Source: JAAZMI01 sp050948785 (GTDB lineage Bacteria > Bacillota > Dethiobacteria > DTU022 > UBA8154). Taken from it: 64,000 bases of DNA. Made by a program: the position numbers and the translations under genes. The stretch's first letter is position 1. Each line of letters begins with the position of its first letter. Where the stretch lies: contig JBMNEM010000001.1 of assembly GCA_050948785.1 (NCBI GenBank), forward strand, positions 124,001 to 188,000, given 5' to 3'. This document shows, in pieces, positions 45,401 to 53,900 of the stretch. A model generated the notes under the pieces. The model was given only the letters and a program-made list of their open reading frames with translations. It did no database searches and had not been told where the DNA came from.

Positions 45401-46751
45401 GGCGCCGGCGGGGATGATTACCAGGCTGGAGGCTTTTAAGAATACCTGCCTTTCGCAAAAGGAAGCGCTGCAACCGGAATTTTACTCGGCACGCACGAAA
45501 AGTGTCGCCGACCGTTCCTGGGAGAAAATCCTTATCCCTCAGCCTACATATCATGCCCATGTTTTTGCGGCCATGTATAGAAATTACGGTATTGACGCGG
45601 ATGTTTTACCGCGGAGCAAGGATAAAGATCTATCCCTGGCCAGGCGTTTTGTCAATGGGGATGAATGTCTGCCGCTGATTCAAAACGTCCAGGATTTTTT
45701 GGATTACCTTTATACTAATGGCCGGGATGTCGATCTGGAAAAGACGGTGTTTTTCCAGGGCTGGGCATGCGGTCCCTGCCGCTACGGCCTTTATGCGCCG
45801 ACCCAATCTCTGTTGCTCAACAGGGCAGGTTTTGGTGCCGATAAAATTTGTTCCGTGCGCGTTGATGATACTCTGAAAAGATTCGGTTTCAAATTTGTCA
45901 CCGGCCTTTATGCCGGGATGCTGGCGATAGACGCTCTTTATAAAATGCTGCACGCTACCAGGCCTTACGAGCAGCAAGCAGGAGCCAGCGAAGCCCTTTT
46001 TGAAAAATATGCGGCGCGGCTGCTGAAAACACTGGAAAATTACCGTTTCAGCCTGCCGCAACTACTTGCCGGCACGCATCTGCGTCCCCTGGAGTTATTG
46101 CTGGAGGAGGCCTGTGCAGAGTTTGCACAGGTGCCGCGCGCCGACGAAAAAAGGCCGCTTATTCTGGTCGGCGGGGAGTTTTATGTCCGCCTCGATGACC
46201 GCTGCAACCAGGAGTTGATCAAAAGAATTGAAAAAGAGGGTGGGGAGGTATCCCTGGCTCCGGCCACCGAGCTTTTTGCCTATACGGCCTATATTAATCA
46301 TCAGGAGGCCGAGACAGCTTTTGCACTGCAGCGCACCATGCCGAAGTATTTGCTGAAGACAGGGTATGGCCTTGTGCAACGCCTGGCCCACAGGGATGAA
46401 AGCCGCCTGCTGCTGGCTGCGCGGGGGATGCGGGATAAGCTGGAAGAACCTTCTGCGAAGGAGATCAGCTCTCTGGCCAGGAAATATGTTTCGCGGCACT
46501 ATGGGGGAGAACCCCCGATGACGATCGGCAGAACTTGTGCCTGGGCGCGGCGTAATAATGTGGGCGGGGCGGTTTTTGTGGCACCCTTCACCTGCATGCC
46601 CGGTTCCGTTGTCGAGGCGCAAATGAGTGCACTGCGGAAGGAGCTTGGCTTTCCCATGATTACACTCTACTATGACGGTAAGGATAATGCCAACCGCGAT
46701 GAATTTATCGGGAGCCTGGTTTTTCAGGCCCGGCAAAGAATGCGCGGCTAA
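42411..46751 (+). CDS. Fused 2-hydroxyacyl-CoA dehydratase activator / dehydratase-like protein
   Basis: A 1446-residue protein of the CoA-substrate-specific enzyme activase family. Two ASKHA-fold ATPase domains of the BcrA/BadF/HgdC type occur in tandem (about 10-290, LGLDLGTFAVKGVLL; about 318-580, YLGVDCGSVSTKCVLLD). Each holds a Cys in CAAGSGAFW or CAAGTGTFLE, where HgdC dimers bind a [4Fe-4S] cluster. Then come a DUF2229-like domain (from about 660, VGLAHSGMYFELYPFW) and a dehydratase B/C-subunit-like region with conserved Cys (GWACGPCRYG near 1120, TCMPGSVVEAQM near 1405). Family members are widespread in Clostridia, but the substrate is not established. No dehydratase A/B genes lie nearby. 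Confidence 0.9.
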   Translation: MSIKQENGWPQLGLDLGTFAVKGVLLEEGDVQKKILVPTAGNPVQAARECLASLLADHQDDFVQCGLTGANAYLLAQEVGVKPLLEIEALQAGLAWQGARAASVLSLGHENMYYLEMGPAGDILFFNRNGQCAAGSGAFWYQQATRMGYNDQELAQIALETESAVKISGRCAVFAKSDMTHAINEGATQGAVSAGMARALTDMILTGVALNRIKESGTLIAVGGVANNKAVMKYIEEFCQERSVEVVVPPGHEYINALGAACGGTGIKVESLRLESLLSREYTPENPLPALDPGKVKYMEFPAVDKNYALSTVYLGVDCGSVSTKCVLLDAQGTFIGGIYLPTAGRPALQVLELMKEVDQKYGELLQGARIVACTTGSGRFLSQKILSAEYAVDEITCQAEGVKYLCGDKETLAVIEIGGEDSKFLQLKNGLLFDYNMNPVCAAGTGTFLENLAGLLGVQIKDEFSEKSFAAEYAIDLGDTCTLLSQTALASAASRGLPLTSQLASLAYSSARNYLSKTVENRPLEGRVIFTGATAKNHALASAFAAECGQEITVPPYPELSGAFGSAVIAKMFHEAGQEGRYSFRSLQNLHGFTVSKRKCKADCEHEHNCTLDVIEFSDGGKFLYGDRCGRFSGLDKKIKGYEQLPDYIARRNKIFTEAAGESRRGGPRVGLAHSGMYFELYPFWAAFFRELGAAVVLSSKTMESTLEKGKRKLGTEMCYPLEVLVGHYQDLLEKGTDYIFIPEVVDMEPLAWAPDWPRGFTCSLIQTIRGTVVNSLQIPEEKLLYAQLNYRSGKEGIKSRLEPVAQKVLGDEYREERLQAAVDAGYRAQEGFRQAMLQESRKVVAELKNHQDAVVAVFLGRAYTIYDDFVSKGSFHYARQRGLVAVPQEFILEYLRGWFEGEFAEDLLTNNDREAFKERLAEFYTHVDNIYPIQLQKMLSTVLFAGFLNERTAKTGLPRLQFCLQDPFKCGPNSMLRHYLEGLTGYLRLTLDGHTAPAGMITRLEAFKNTCLSQKEALQPEFYSARTKSVADRSWEKILIPQPTYHAHVFAAMYRNYGIDADVLPRSKDKDLSLARRFVNGDECLPLIQNVQDFLDYLYTNGRDVDLEKTVFFQGWACGPCRYGLYAPTQSLLLNRAGFGADKICSVRVDDTLKRFGFKFVTGLYAGMLAIDALYKMLHATRPYEQQAGASEALFEKYAARLLKTLENYRFSLPQLLAGTHLRPLELLLEEACAEFAQVPRADEKRPLILVGGEFYVRLDDRCNQELIKRIEKEGGEVSLAPATELFAYTAYINHQEAETAFALQRTMPKYLLKTGYGLVQRLAHRDESRLLLAARGMRDKLEEPSAKEISSLARKYVSRHYGGEPPMTIGRTCAWARRNNVGGAVFVAPFTCMPGSVVEAQMSALRKELGFPMITLYYDGKDNANRDEFIGSLVFQARQRMRG

Positions 46752-46774
46752 TGGTTCACGGTTCTGTTTTGGCA

Positions 46775-48016
46775 TCAAGGATTGGGATATTTAAAAAACT
46801 TCCCTTCCCAATTGCGAAAAGTTACATGTTTTTTATCTATAGAAACCAGGTACTGGGGAAGTATAGGGGTTTTCCCGTGCCCATCAGGTGCATTAATAAT
46901 GTAAGTGGGAACAGCCAAACCCGATGTATAACCCCTCAATTGTTCCATAATTTCAATACCTTCCTCTACCCTGGGAATAAAGTGACTGGTACCCCTTACA
47001 AGTTTGGCATGAAAAATATAGTAAGGCCGCACCATACATTTGAGCAGCTCATGGTTTAATTTTTTCATGATGTGCGGATCATTATTAATTCCTTTGAGCA
47101 AAACAGCCTGATTGCCCAGGCCAACTCCTGCCCGGGCCAAGCGCAAGCAAGCTTTTTGGGACTCCCGAGTCACTTCCCGGGGGTGATTAAATTGGGTGTT
47201 GATATAAAGAGGAAGATGGCGTGAAAGCATCTGGCAAAGTTCCTCTGTAATACGCTGGGGCAAAGTAACAGGTGTCCTGGTTCCAAAACGTTTTATTTCT
47301 ACATGAGGGATTTTCTCCAACTCTACCAGCAGGTATTCCAGCGCCTCATCGGGGAGAGTAAAAGGATCGCCGCCAGTAATTAAAACATCACGGATTTCCG
47401 GATTTTCCTGAATATAACTTAATGCCTCTGCAATGTCTCCCCTGTCAGAATGTAAATCAACTTCGCCAATATTGCGCCTTCGCTGGCAATGGCGGCAGAA
47501 CATGGCACACATGTTGGTAATATTAATAATCAGCCTATCACCGTAGCGGCGCGTAATCAAAGGAGCAGGGCTTGTAGACATCTCCGCCATGGGATCGTCT
47601 TTCCCCTGGGTATCCAGGTACTCCTGTATAGAGGGGACTGCCTGTAACCTGATGGGATCATTGGGGTCATCGGGTGCGATAAGAGAAGCATAGTAAGGTG
47701 AGATGGCCCAGCGATACCTGGAGGAAACTTTTTCTATTTCTTTTATTTCCTGGTCTGTCAGGTCAATAATTTTTCGCAGCATATTAGAATTATCGATCCT
47801 GTTTCTTATCTGCCAGTGCCAATCGTTCCAGTTTTTTTCAGTGCCATCCAAAATGTTTAAAATTTTCTCTTTTCGGGCGGCATATTCTTTTTCTAAATTT
47901 AATCCAGATAGTATTTTTTTGCGGGCTTTCAGGTAGGGCATTATTCTTTCTTTCAACTCTTTGCTCCGCTGCCAGGCCAGTTCCCTGTTAATACTGGCTT
48001 CTTTGATTATGCCCAT
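46775..48016 (-). CDS. eam: Glutamate 2,3-aminomutase (radical SAM, KamA family)
   Basis: Start ATG 48016 follows AAAGGAGG and gives 413 residues. The radical SAM cluster ligands C-x3-C-x2-C are in NMCAMFCRHC (about 170-177) and the PLP Lys is about 382 in HGKTP. In lysine 2,3-aminomutase two Asp residues 37 apart (Asp293 and Asp330) hold the substrate side-chain amine. Here those positions are Lys (about 338, HAKLVRG) and Asn (about 375, YIINAPDG), the replacement known for glutamate 2,3-aminomutase. The enzyme would thus make beta-glutamate, a compatible solute. A c-di-AMP riboswitch upstream supports an osmotic role. It converges on the activator gene. Confidence 0.88.
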   Translation of the reverse strand: MGIIKEASINRELAWQRSKELKERIMPYLKARKKILSGLNLEKEYAARKEKILNILDGTEKNWNDWHWQIRNRIDNSNMLRKIIDLTDQEIKEIEKVSSRYRWAISPYYASLIAPDDPNDPIRLQAVPSIQEYLDTQGKDDPMAEMSTSPAPLITRRYGDRLIINITNMCAMFCRHCQRRRNIGEVDLHSDRGDIAEALSYIQENPEIRDVLITGGDPFTLPDEALEYLLVELEKIPHVEIKRFGTRTPVTLPQRITEELCQMLSRHLPLYINTQFNHPREVTRESQKACLRLARAGVGLGNQAVLLKGINNDPHIMKKLNHELLKCMVRPYYIFHAKLVRGTSHFIPRVEEGIEIMEQLRGYTSGLAVPTYIINAPDGHGKTPILPQYLVSIDKKHVTFRNWEGKFFKYPNP

Positions 48017-48078
48017 CACAAAACCTCCTTTAGTGGAAAGTATTCGGGGACAGTTAACAAGCTGCTAAATGTAGATAT

Positions 48079-48136
48079 AAAAAAGCCTTCTTTTTAACAG
48101 GTGTCCGTCAGGCGCCCGTCAAACTAAGAAAGGCTA
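48079..48136 (-). terminator. Expression-platform terminator of the c-di-AMP riboswitch
   Basis: On the minus strand AGCCTTTCTT pairs with AAAAAGAAGGCT around an internal structured loop, followed by six T. It lies between the riboswitch aptamer and the aminomutase start, as expected for a transcriptional off-switch. Confidence 0.75.
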
Positions 48137-48234
48137 AATGCAGGCTCAGCTCATATCTTTAATTGAGGCTGATGAATAATAAACCCAAGCCGTACATCCT
48201 CACTGTACAGCAGCATACAACACTATACAGCGCT

Positions 48235-48358
48235 GCCCGCTTAGCCTACGAGGTTAGCTGACGGGCTCGGGCTCGGGTCGCCCTATTCCCGGTTTAAAAG
48301 CCGGAAAATTCGCCCCCCAATCAATGGTTCCCCCGCGTCTCCTGAAGAGACTTAGGCC
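48235..48358 (-). ncRNA. Cyclic di-AMP (ydaO/yuaA) riboswitch
   Basis: Read on the minus strand the region has the conserved ydaO segments in order: GCGGGGGAACC, GGGGGGCGAAT, a CCGG/CCGG stem, ATAGGGCGACC, GAGCCCG, and the highly conserved TCAGCTAACCTCGTAGGC, with a P1 pairing GCCTA/TAGGC. ydaO aptamers bind c-di-AMP and usually switch off genes for potassium transport, osmolyte uptake or wall hydrolases. Here the target is the aminomutase 220 bases downstream. Confidence 0.93.
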
Positions 48359-48382
48359 TATTTTAGTACTTGTTGACATTAT

Positions 48383-48411
48383 ATTTTATCACAAGTAATT
48401 CCGGCAGTCAA
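48383..48411 (-). promoter_or_regulatory. Promoter of the riboswitch-aminomutase transcript
   Basis: TTGACT (48411-48406) and TAAAAT (48388-48383) on the minus strand with a 17-base spacer, about 25 bases before the aptamer. Confidence 0.82.
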
Positions 48412-48727
48412 TTAATTTTTTTACTTGTAGCAGGTAAAGAATTCTTGATCACTTTTTTATTCGACTGTTTTACGTTCTTGTGGTATGCTGACATTGGCGG
48501 CAACCTCCTGGTGTGGTTTATTTTGTTTTCCAAACCCATAATGCCATAACCGGGCTGGAAACCGTCACTCCAATTTCCACGGCGAGATAATGGCATGCAG
48601 AGAGAAAAACCAATCATAATGCCAGGGTTTTATTTTTTTATTTTATACGCCAAACCTGCATGCCGGTTCGTTGGCCCTAAGCACAAGTAAGCGCTGATTT
48701 CGCTGTAGTCCTAGGAGGTTTGGTTAA
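48412..48727. other. Divergent intergenic region before the aconitase gene
   Basis: About 300 bases without a convincing gene. CATAATGCCA occurs twice (about 48537 and 48615) and a related inverted ATAATGGCATG lies between them, a possible regulator site. No clear promoter for the aconitase was identified. Confidence 0.4.
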
Positions 48728-50656
48728 ATGGGAGAAAATATAACAAGAAAAATACTGGCTGCGCATCTGGTGGCAGGTGAGATGACTGCCGGAAGCGAGA
48801 TTGCCATCAGGATCGACCAGACGCTGACGCAGGATGCTACCGGTACTATGGCGTACCTGCAATTTGAAGCAATGGGTGTTCCCCGTGTTAAAACAGAGCT
48901 TTCTGTTTCGTATGTTGATCACAACACACTGCAGGCCGGCTTTGAAAACGCCGATGATCACCGTTTTTTGCAGACTGTTGCGGCCAAATACGGGATTTAT
49001 TTTTCCCGTCCCGGTAATGGCATCTGTCATCAAGTTCACCTGGAAAGATTTGCCGTCCCCGGAAAAACACTGCTCGGTTCAGACAGCCATACACCCACCG
49101 GCGGCGGTATCGGTATGCTGGCCATTGGAGCCGGCGGCCTGGATGTAGCGGTGGCTATGGGCGGCGGGCCGTTTTACCTGACGATGCCCAAGGTTGTAAA
49201 AATTGAGCTCATCAATAAATTGCAGCCGTGGGTATCGGCAAAAGATGTTATCCTGGAAGTGCTGCGCCGCTTAACTGTTAAAGGCGGGGTGAGCAAAGTG
49301 ATTGAATATACCGGGCCCGGGGTGGCCGGCCTTTCCGTGCCGGAGCGCGCTACAATCACAAATATGGGCGCGGAGCTCGGAGCAACCACCTCGATTTTCC
49401 CCAGCGATGACGTCACAAAAAGTTTCCTGGCCGCTCAGGGCAGGGGAGAGCAGTGGGTGGAACTGCTCCCTGATAAAGACGCTGTTTACGATGAAGAGAT
49501 GGTTATTGATCTGGCCGCTCTTGAACCAATGGCCGCCTGCCCCCACAGCCCCGATGCGGTTAAAACTATCCGGGAAATAGGTGAAATTGCAGTAAACCAG
49601 GTAGCTATCGGCAGCTGTACAAATTCTTCCTACGCCGACTTAATGCAGGTTGCCGGTATTCTGCGGGGAAATAAAGTTCATGATCATGTGAGCCTGGTGA
49701 TCTCTCCGGGTTCCAGGCAGGTTTTGGAAATGCTGGCCAGAAACGGCGCCTTGGCTGACCTGATTGCTGCGGGGGCACGTATTTTGGAGTCTGCCTGCGG
49801 GCCATGTATCGGCATGGGGCAGGCGCCTCCATCGGGTGCCGTTTCCGTAAGAACCTTTAACCGTAACTTCCCCGGCCGTTCCGGCACTGCAGATGCAAAA
49901 GTTTACCTGGCCGGTCCCGAAGCGGCGGCGGCAGCGGCCATTACCGGCAGGCTTACCGATCCGAGGAAGCTGGGCGAGTATAAAAAGATGGAGCTGCCCC
50001 AAAAATTTTTAATCGACGACCGGATGATTATCGCTCCCCCGGAGAACCCGGAGGCGGTAGACGTTCTGCGGGGCCCCAATATTAAAGCGCTGCCGGTAAA
50101 CCAAGAGCTGCCGGAGGAGATTGCTGTAAAAGTGCTCCTTAAAGTTGAAGATAATATTACTACAGATCATATCATGCCGGCGGGAGCGAAAATACTGCCC
50201 TTGCGGTCAAATATTCCCGCCATCAGCGAGTATGTGTTTAATGCCGTTGACCCTGATTTTGCCAGCCGGGCAAAAGAGGCTGAGCGGGGAATAGTCGTAG
50301 GCGGGCATAACTACGGCCAGGGCTCCAGCCGGGAGCACGCCGCGCTTGCCCCGATGTACCTGGGCGTCAAAGCGGTGCTCGCCAAATCATTTGCCCGTAT
50401 TCATCGTGCAAACCTGATTAACTTCGGCATCCTTGCATTAACCTTTGTCAACGAGGCAGATTACGGCGGCATCGAAAAAGATGATTTATTGGCCATAAAA
50501 TCATTGCGCAGCCAACTGCAGGCGGGAGACCGGCTTGTAGTAACAAACCTCCGTACAGGTAATTCTTTTCCAGTCAGTCACGGGCTTACTTCACGTCAAA
50601 AAGCCATTATTCTTGATGGCGGCCTGCTAAATTATACTAAAAAACAAAACAGGTAA
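48728..50656 (+). CDS. Aconitate hydratase (short bacterial type)
   Basis: A 642-residue aconitase-superfamily enzyme of the single-chain type seen in anaerobes, with the swivel domain at the C-terminus. The three cluster cysteines are in AIGSCTNSSYADL (about residue 300) and ESACGPCIGMG (about 360). DSHTPTGGGIGML and the swivel motif GGHNYGQGSSREHAAL are present. It interconverts citrate and isocitrate through a [4Fe-4S] cluster and would serve glutamate synthesis, linking it by metabolism to the divergent glutamate aminomutase. CTAGGAGG precedes ATG 48728. Confidence 0.92.
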   Translation: MGENITRKILAAHLVAGEMTAGSEIAIRIDQTLTQDATGTMAYLQFEAMGVPRVKTELSVSYVDHNTLQAGFENADDHRFLQTVAAKYGIYFSRPGNGICHQVHLERFAVPGKTLLGSDSHTPTGGGIGMLAIGAGGLDVAVAMGGGPFYLTMPKVVKIELINKLQPWVSAKDVILEVLRRLTVKGGVSKVIEYTGPGVAGLSVPERATITNMGAELGATTSIFPSDDVTKSFLAAQGRGEQWVELLPDKDAVYDEEMVIDLAALEPMAACPHSPDAVKTIREIGEIAVNQVAIGSCTNSSYADLMQVAGILRGNKVHDHVSLVISPGSRQVLEMLARNGALADLIAAGARILESACGPCIGMGQAPPSGAVSVRTFNRNFPGRSGTADAKVYLAGPEAAAAAAITGRLTDPRKLGEYKKMELPQKFLIDDRMIIAPPENPEAVDVLRGPNIKALPVNQELPEEIAVKVLLKVEDNITTDHIMPAGAKILPLRSNIPAISEYVFNAVDPDFASRAKEAERGIVVGGHNYGQGSSREHAALAPMYLGVKAVLAKSFARIHRANLINFGILALTFVNEADYGGIEKDDLLAIKSLRSQLQAGDRLVVTNLRTGNSFPVSHGLTSRQKAIILDGGLLNYTKKQNR

Positions 50657-50677
50657 TCAAATGCCGGGATCAGGATA

Positions 50678-50718
50678 AAAGCAGGCTTTTGTAAAAAAAA
50701 AGAAAGCCTGCTTTGCTG
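50678..50718 (+). terminator. Terminator-like hairpin after the aconitase gene
   Basis: AAAGCAGGCTTT and AAAGCCTGCTTT form a 12-base stem with an A-rich loop, 22 bases after the stop. No long T-run follows. Confidence 0.7.
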
Positions 50719-50838
50719 TCGAAACAATAATATAAATGTGGAATAAATGTTTTTAATAAGGGAATACATCATTATTCGATAGATCTTATGCCGCATGTTC
50801 CGTCATCTGAGCTTACAAATCCCCGCTTGCATTGCGTC

Positions 50839-50877
50839 AAAAAACCCGTGGGCGCGGTCATCCTGCCCACGGGTTTT
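50839..50877 (-). terminator. Terminator of the 1972-residue SLH gene
   Basis: On the minus strand ACCCGTGGGC and GCCCACGGGT close an 11-base loop and are followed by six T, about 80 bases beyond the SLH gene stop. Confidence 0.88.
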
Positions 50878-50957
50878 AGGATTAGTGAAAGAGTGTATTT
50901 CGTAAGAGCTTCTTTGTCAATGGAGCATTACTCAGCAGTCTATACTTATATTTACGT

Positions 50958-53900
50958 TCAGTCATTTACCAGCTTTGCTTTTTGCAACAGCTTCAAAACA
51001 ACTGCGGCAACCTCGCCGCGGGTGATATTTGCTTTCGGATTGATCTTGCCATTTGAACCTACGATCAGTCCGCTAGTCAGATTGAAGTCAACTGCTTCCG
51101 CAGCCCATTGGGACTTCGTATTATAGTCGCTGAAGGCTGCGCTGTTGACTGCCTTCTCTATCCCATTAAACGGAGTAAGCTTCGAGGCGTTAAATACCAT
51201 CTGCATTGCTTCCTCGCGGGTGATCTTAGCCATCGGATCAAACCTGTTGTCGCCCCGCCCGGACACGATTTCGTATTTTGCCGCTGCGGCAACCGCTCCG
51301 TTATACCATGTATCCTTCGGCACATCAGAGAATACAGATGTGCCTTTTGCAGGGAGACCTAAAGCGCGGACCATGATGGACGCAAATTCTGCTCTGGTGA
51401 TCTCTCTGTCCCCGGCAAAGGTACTGTTGCCAATACCGCGGATGATCTGTCTGCCTGCCATCTCCTTCACAACATCTTCGTACCACCTGCCGCTTGTATC
51501 ATTAAAGGAGACAGTGTGAGATACAAGCACATAGGTTGAGTTCGTGCGGGAAGCCACGATGACATAATACTTGCCTTCCTCTAAATATACAGCAGTCGGC
51601 ACAGGCCGGAAAGTGTTATCTTCTTCGAAGACAAGAGCTGTCGAAACATTTTCCGCGATCTCCTGCGTGACCTCAAGGCTTCTTTGTACATATTGCTTAA
51701 AGCTGGCAACCTCAACAGTTTTTCCGTTATAAGAGGCGGAAACACTGAATGCAACAGGGGTACCCAAAATTCCCAGTCCTTCCGATGCGGCCGCCGAGTG
51801 CAGCACAGCCGTTTCGCCAGAGGAAAGCTGTGAAATGGTGATGGAGATGGGGATGTCGCCATGCTCTGCCTCCGGGCCGAAAAGTTCTTTCACTGCACCA
51901 AAATCTATGGAGGCGGGGGGAATGCTGATAGCTGCGGCACCGCTTTGTACTGTTAGAGTCATTTCTCTTTCCGCCATGGTTTCAAAGGTATTTAACGGAA
52001 GCTGTGCGGTTGAGGTGTTATTTTCTGATATGGGAATCACGATTCCCGAACCTCTTTCCGCTGTTTCGACATAGGCTTCCAGCCTGACCCTGTCAACCAC
52101 AGTGGTTGTAGTTGTGCCGGAGGTTGTTTCAGCAGTGATGTCCTGCTCATTCTGAGGGGGAAGCGGGCCGGTTGATGTGGAGCCTCCACCGCCGCCGCCT
52201 CCGCTGCCTGTTCCGGGAGTTTCGGAATCGGCAGGAGGAATGGATATTCCGGTCTCGCCTGCAACTTCTCCTGTATAGTTTCTCTTGCCCACTGCCTTGA
52301 CAGTAATCGTCCTGCCCCGGTCTGCCGCGGCCACGGTATAGGTTGCCGCTGTTGCCACGGTGCTACCTCCGGACAGCCATACAATGTCATATTCATCCGG
52401 GTCGGCCTCAGAGGTGAAAACGGCGGTCAGCGTTTCGCCCACAGCTGCTTTGCCTGTGAGCGTCAATGTGCCGGTAATCTCCCGCCTGGCAACCGTAACC
52501 GCCACGTCATGTTCCAGCTGCAGGCCCTGATAGTCTCCCGGAGTGGTTACGGTAAAGATCACTGTAATTGATTGCTCGCCGGCATTTCTCATCCCTGCGG
52601 GATCTTTGTAGGAAAAGCTTCCCTGAAGGGGGGTGTCACCGGCGGTCGCCGCGCCGTCTCCAAGTGGGCCGGCTTTGTCGTCTCTGTCGCCGTAGGTGTA
52701 GCTTGTGCCGGTAATCTTATCTTCAACCGCTGTCCAGTCTACATCTACATCCTCACCGACGATATAAATAGTAACTTGCGCAGAAAATGTGCTTTTTGTG
52801 TGGGAGGCGGTCAGGGTGAAGCTTCCGTTTGGGGCCTCGCTTCCGATTGTCACTTGATTGCCGTTCACCGTTACACCGCTGTCTGCCCCCGCGCTGGACC
52901 AGGTAAAGTCGCCCGGATCGGAGGCGATCTCGGCACCATACTGGTCTGCCAGCACGGCAGAATAGGTATAGCTTTTGCTTGAATTCTCTCCAAGGGGCCT
53001 GGAGATGAAGTCGGAATCTCCATCCTTAAAGAGGAGGGCTTCCCTCTGGATCCGCACCTGATCGGCAATGGCGGCGCCTCTTCTGACGGTAATAACTCCG
53101 GTGCCGGAAACCGTTGTGCCGCGAAGGGTGGCGGTGACGGTGCAGGTCATATCGCTGCTGATGACAGCTCTCGCGGCGCTTGTCACTGTGACAATCCCGT
53201 CTTCACTGATGGAAACGCCTTCCAGCTGGGGGGAAAGGCTCCAGTCAACGGTTCCGCCCTCGTAGGCCTCTCCGTACTGGTCGTACACTGTGGCGGTAAA
53301 GGGAGCGGAGGTATTAGACGCTTCTCCGGTTTCAGGGACTGCAATCGTGCTGTTTCCGCCCTCAATCTCTAGCCGGGCAGGAGTTGCCGGCGTTTGACCA
53401 TCCTCTCCCGCAACGTAGGCTTCGGCGGTGTAGACCACTTCGTCAAAGGTAAATTCAACCGTGGTTGTTTTATCTGTATCCAGATTACTCAGCGGACGTC
53501 TTTGTGACAGAACAAGGTTCCCATCTTCGTCATAGCCTTCCAGAAATATATACTGGTCGCTCAGCACGGTGCCGGAATTGTTGGTAACGGTCACATCCGC
53601 AGAATCATAGGTCTCCTTATTCAGTTCGACTGTGGTAAAGACTCCGAGAGGGGCGGTATAGGTAAAGTAATGGCTCCCTTCCTCGTGCAGCGCCGTACCA
53701 GAGGGGGCGTGGACGATGACCCATTCCACTCGATAATCCCTTCCGTCTTCCAGCCCCGTAAAGGGCATTGTCAGCATGTCGCTTTTCGTATCTATAATTC
53801 CGTCTAACGAACCTCCCGTACCGCTCAGGGTCTGAACGACCGACCAGCCGTTATCATAGGCATACAGGGTTGCAGTAAAACTTGTGGCTCCGACGGCCAG

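Noticed and set aside
46095..46778. Open frame of 227 codons antisense to the end of the activator gene
   Set aside because: It is a shadow of the conserved dehydratase-like C-terminus.
46775..48016. Annotation as lysine 2,3-aminomutase
   Set aside because: Both Asp residues that bind the lysine side chain are replaced, by Lys and Asn, the glutamate-type pair.
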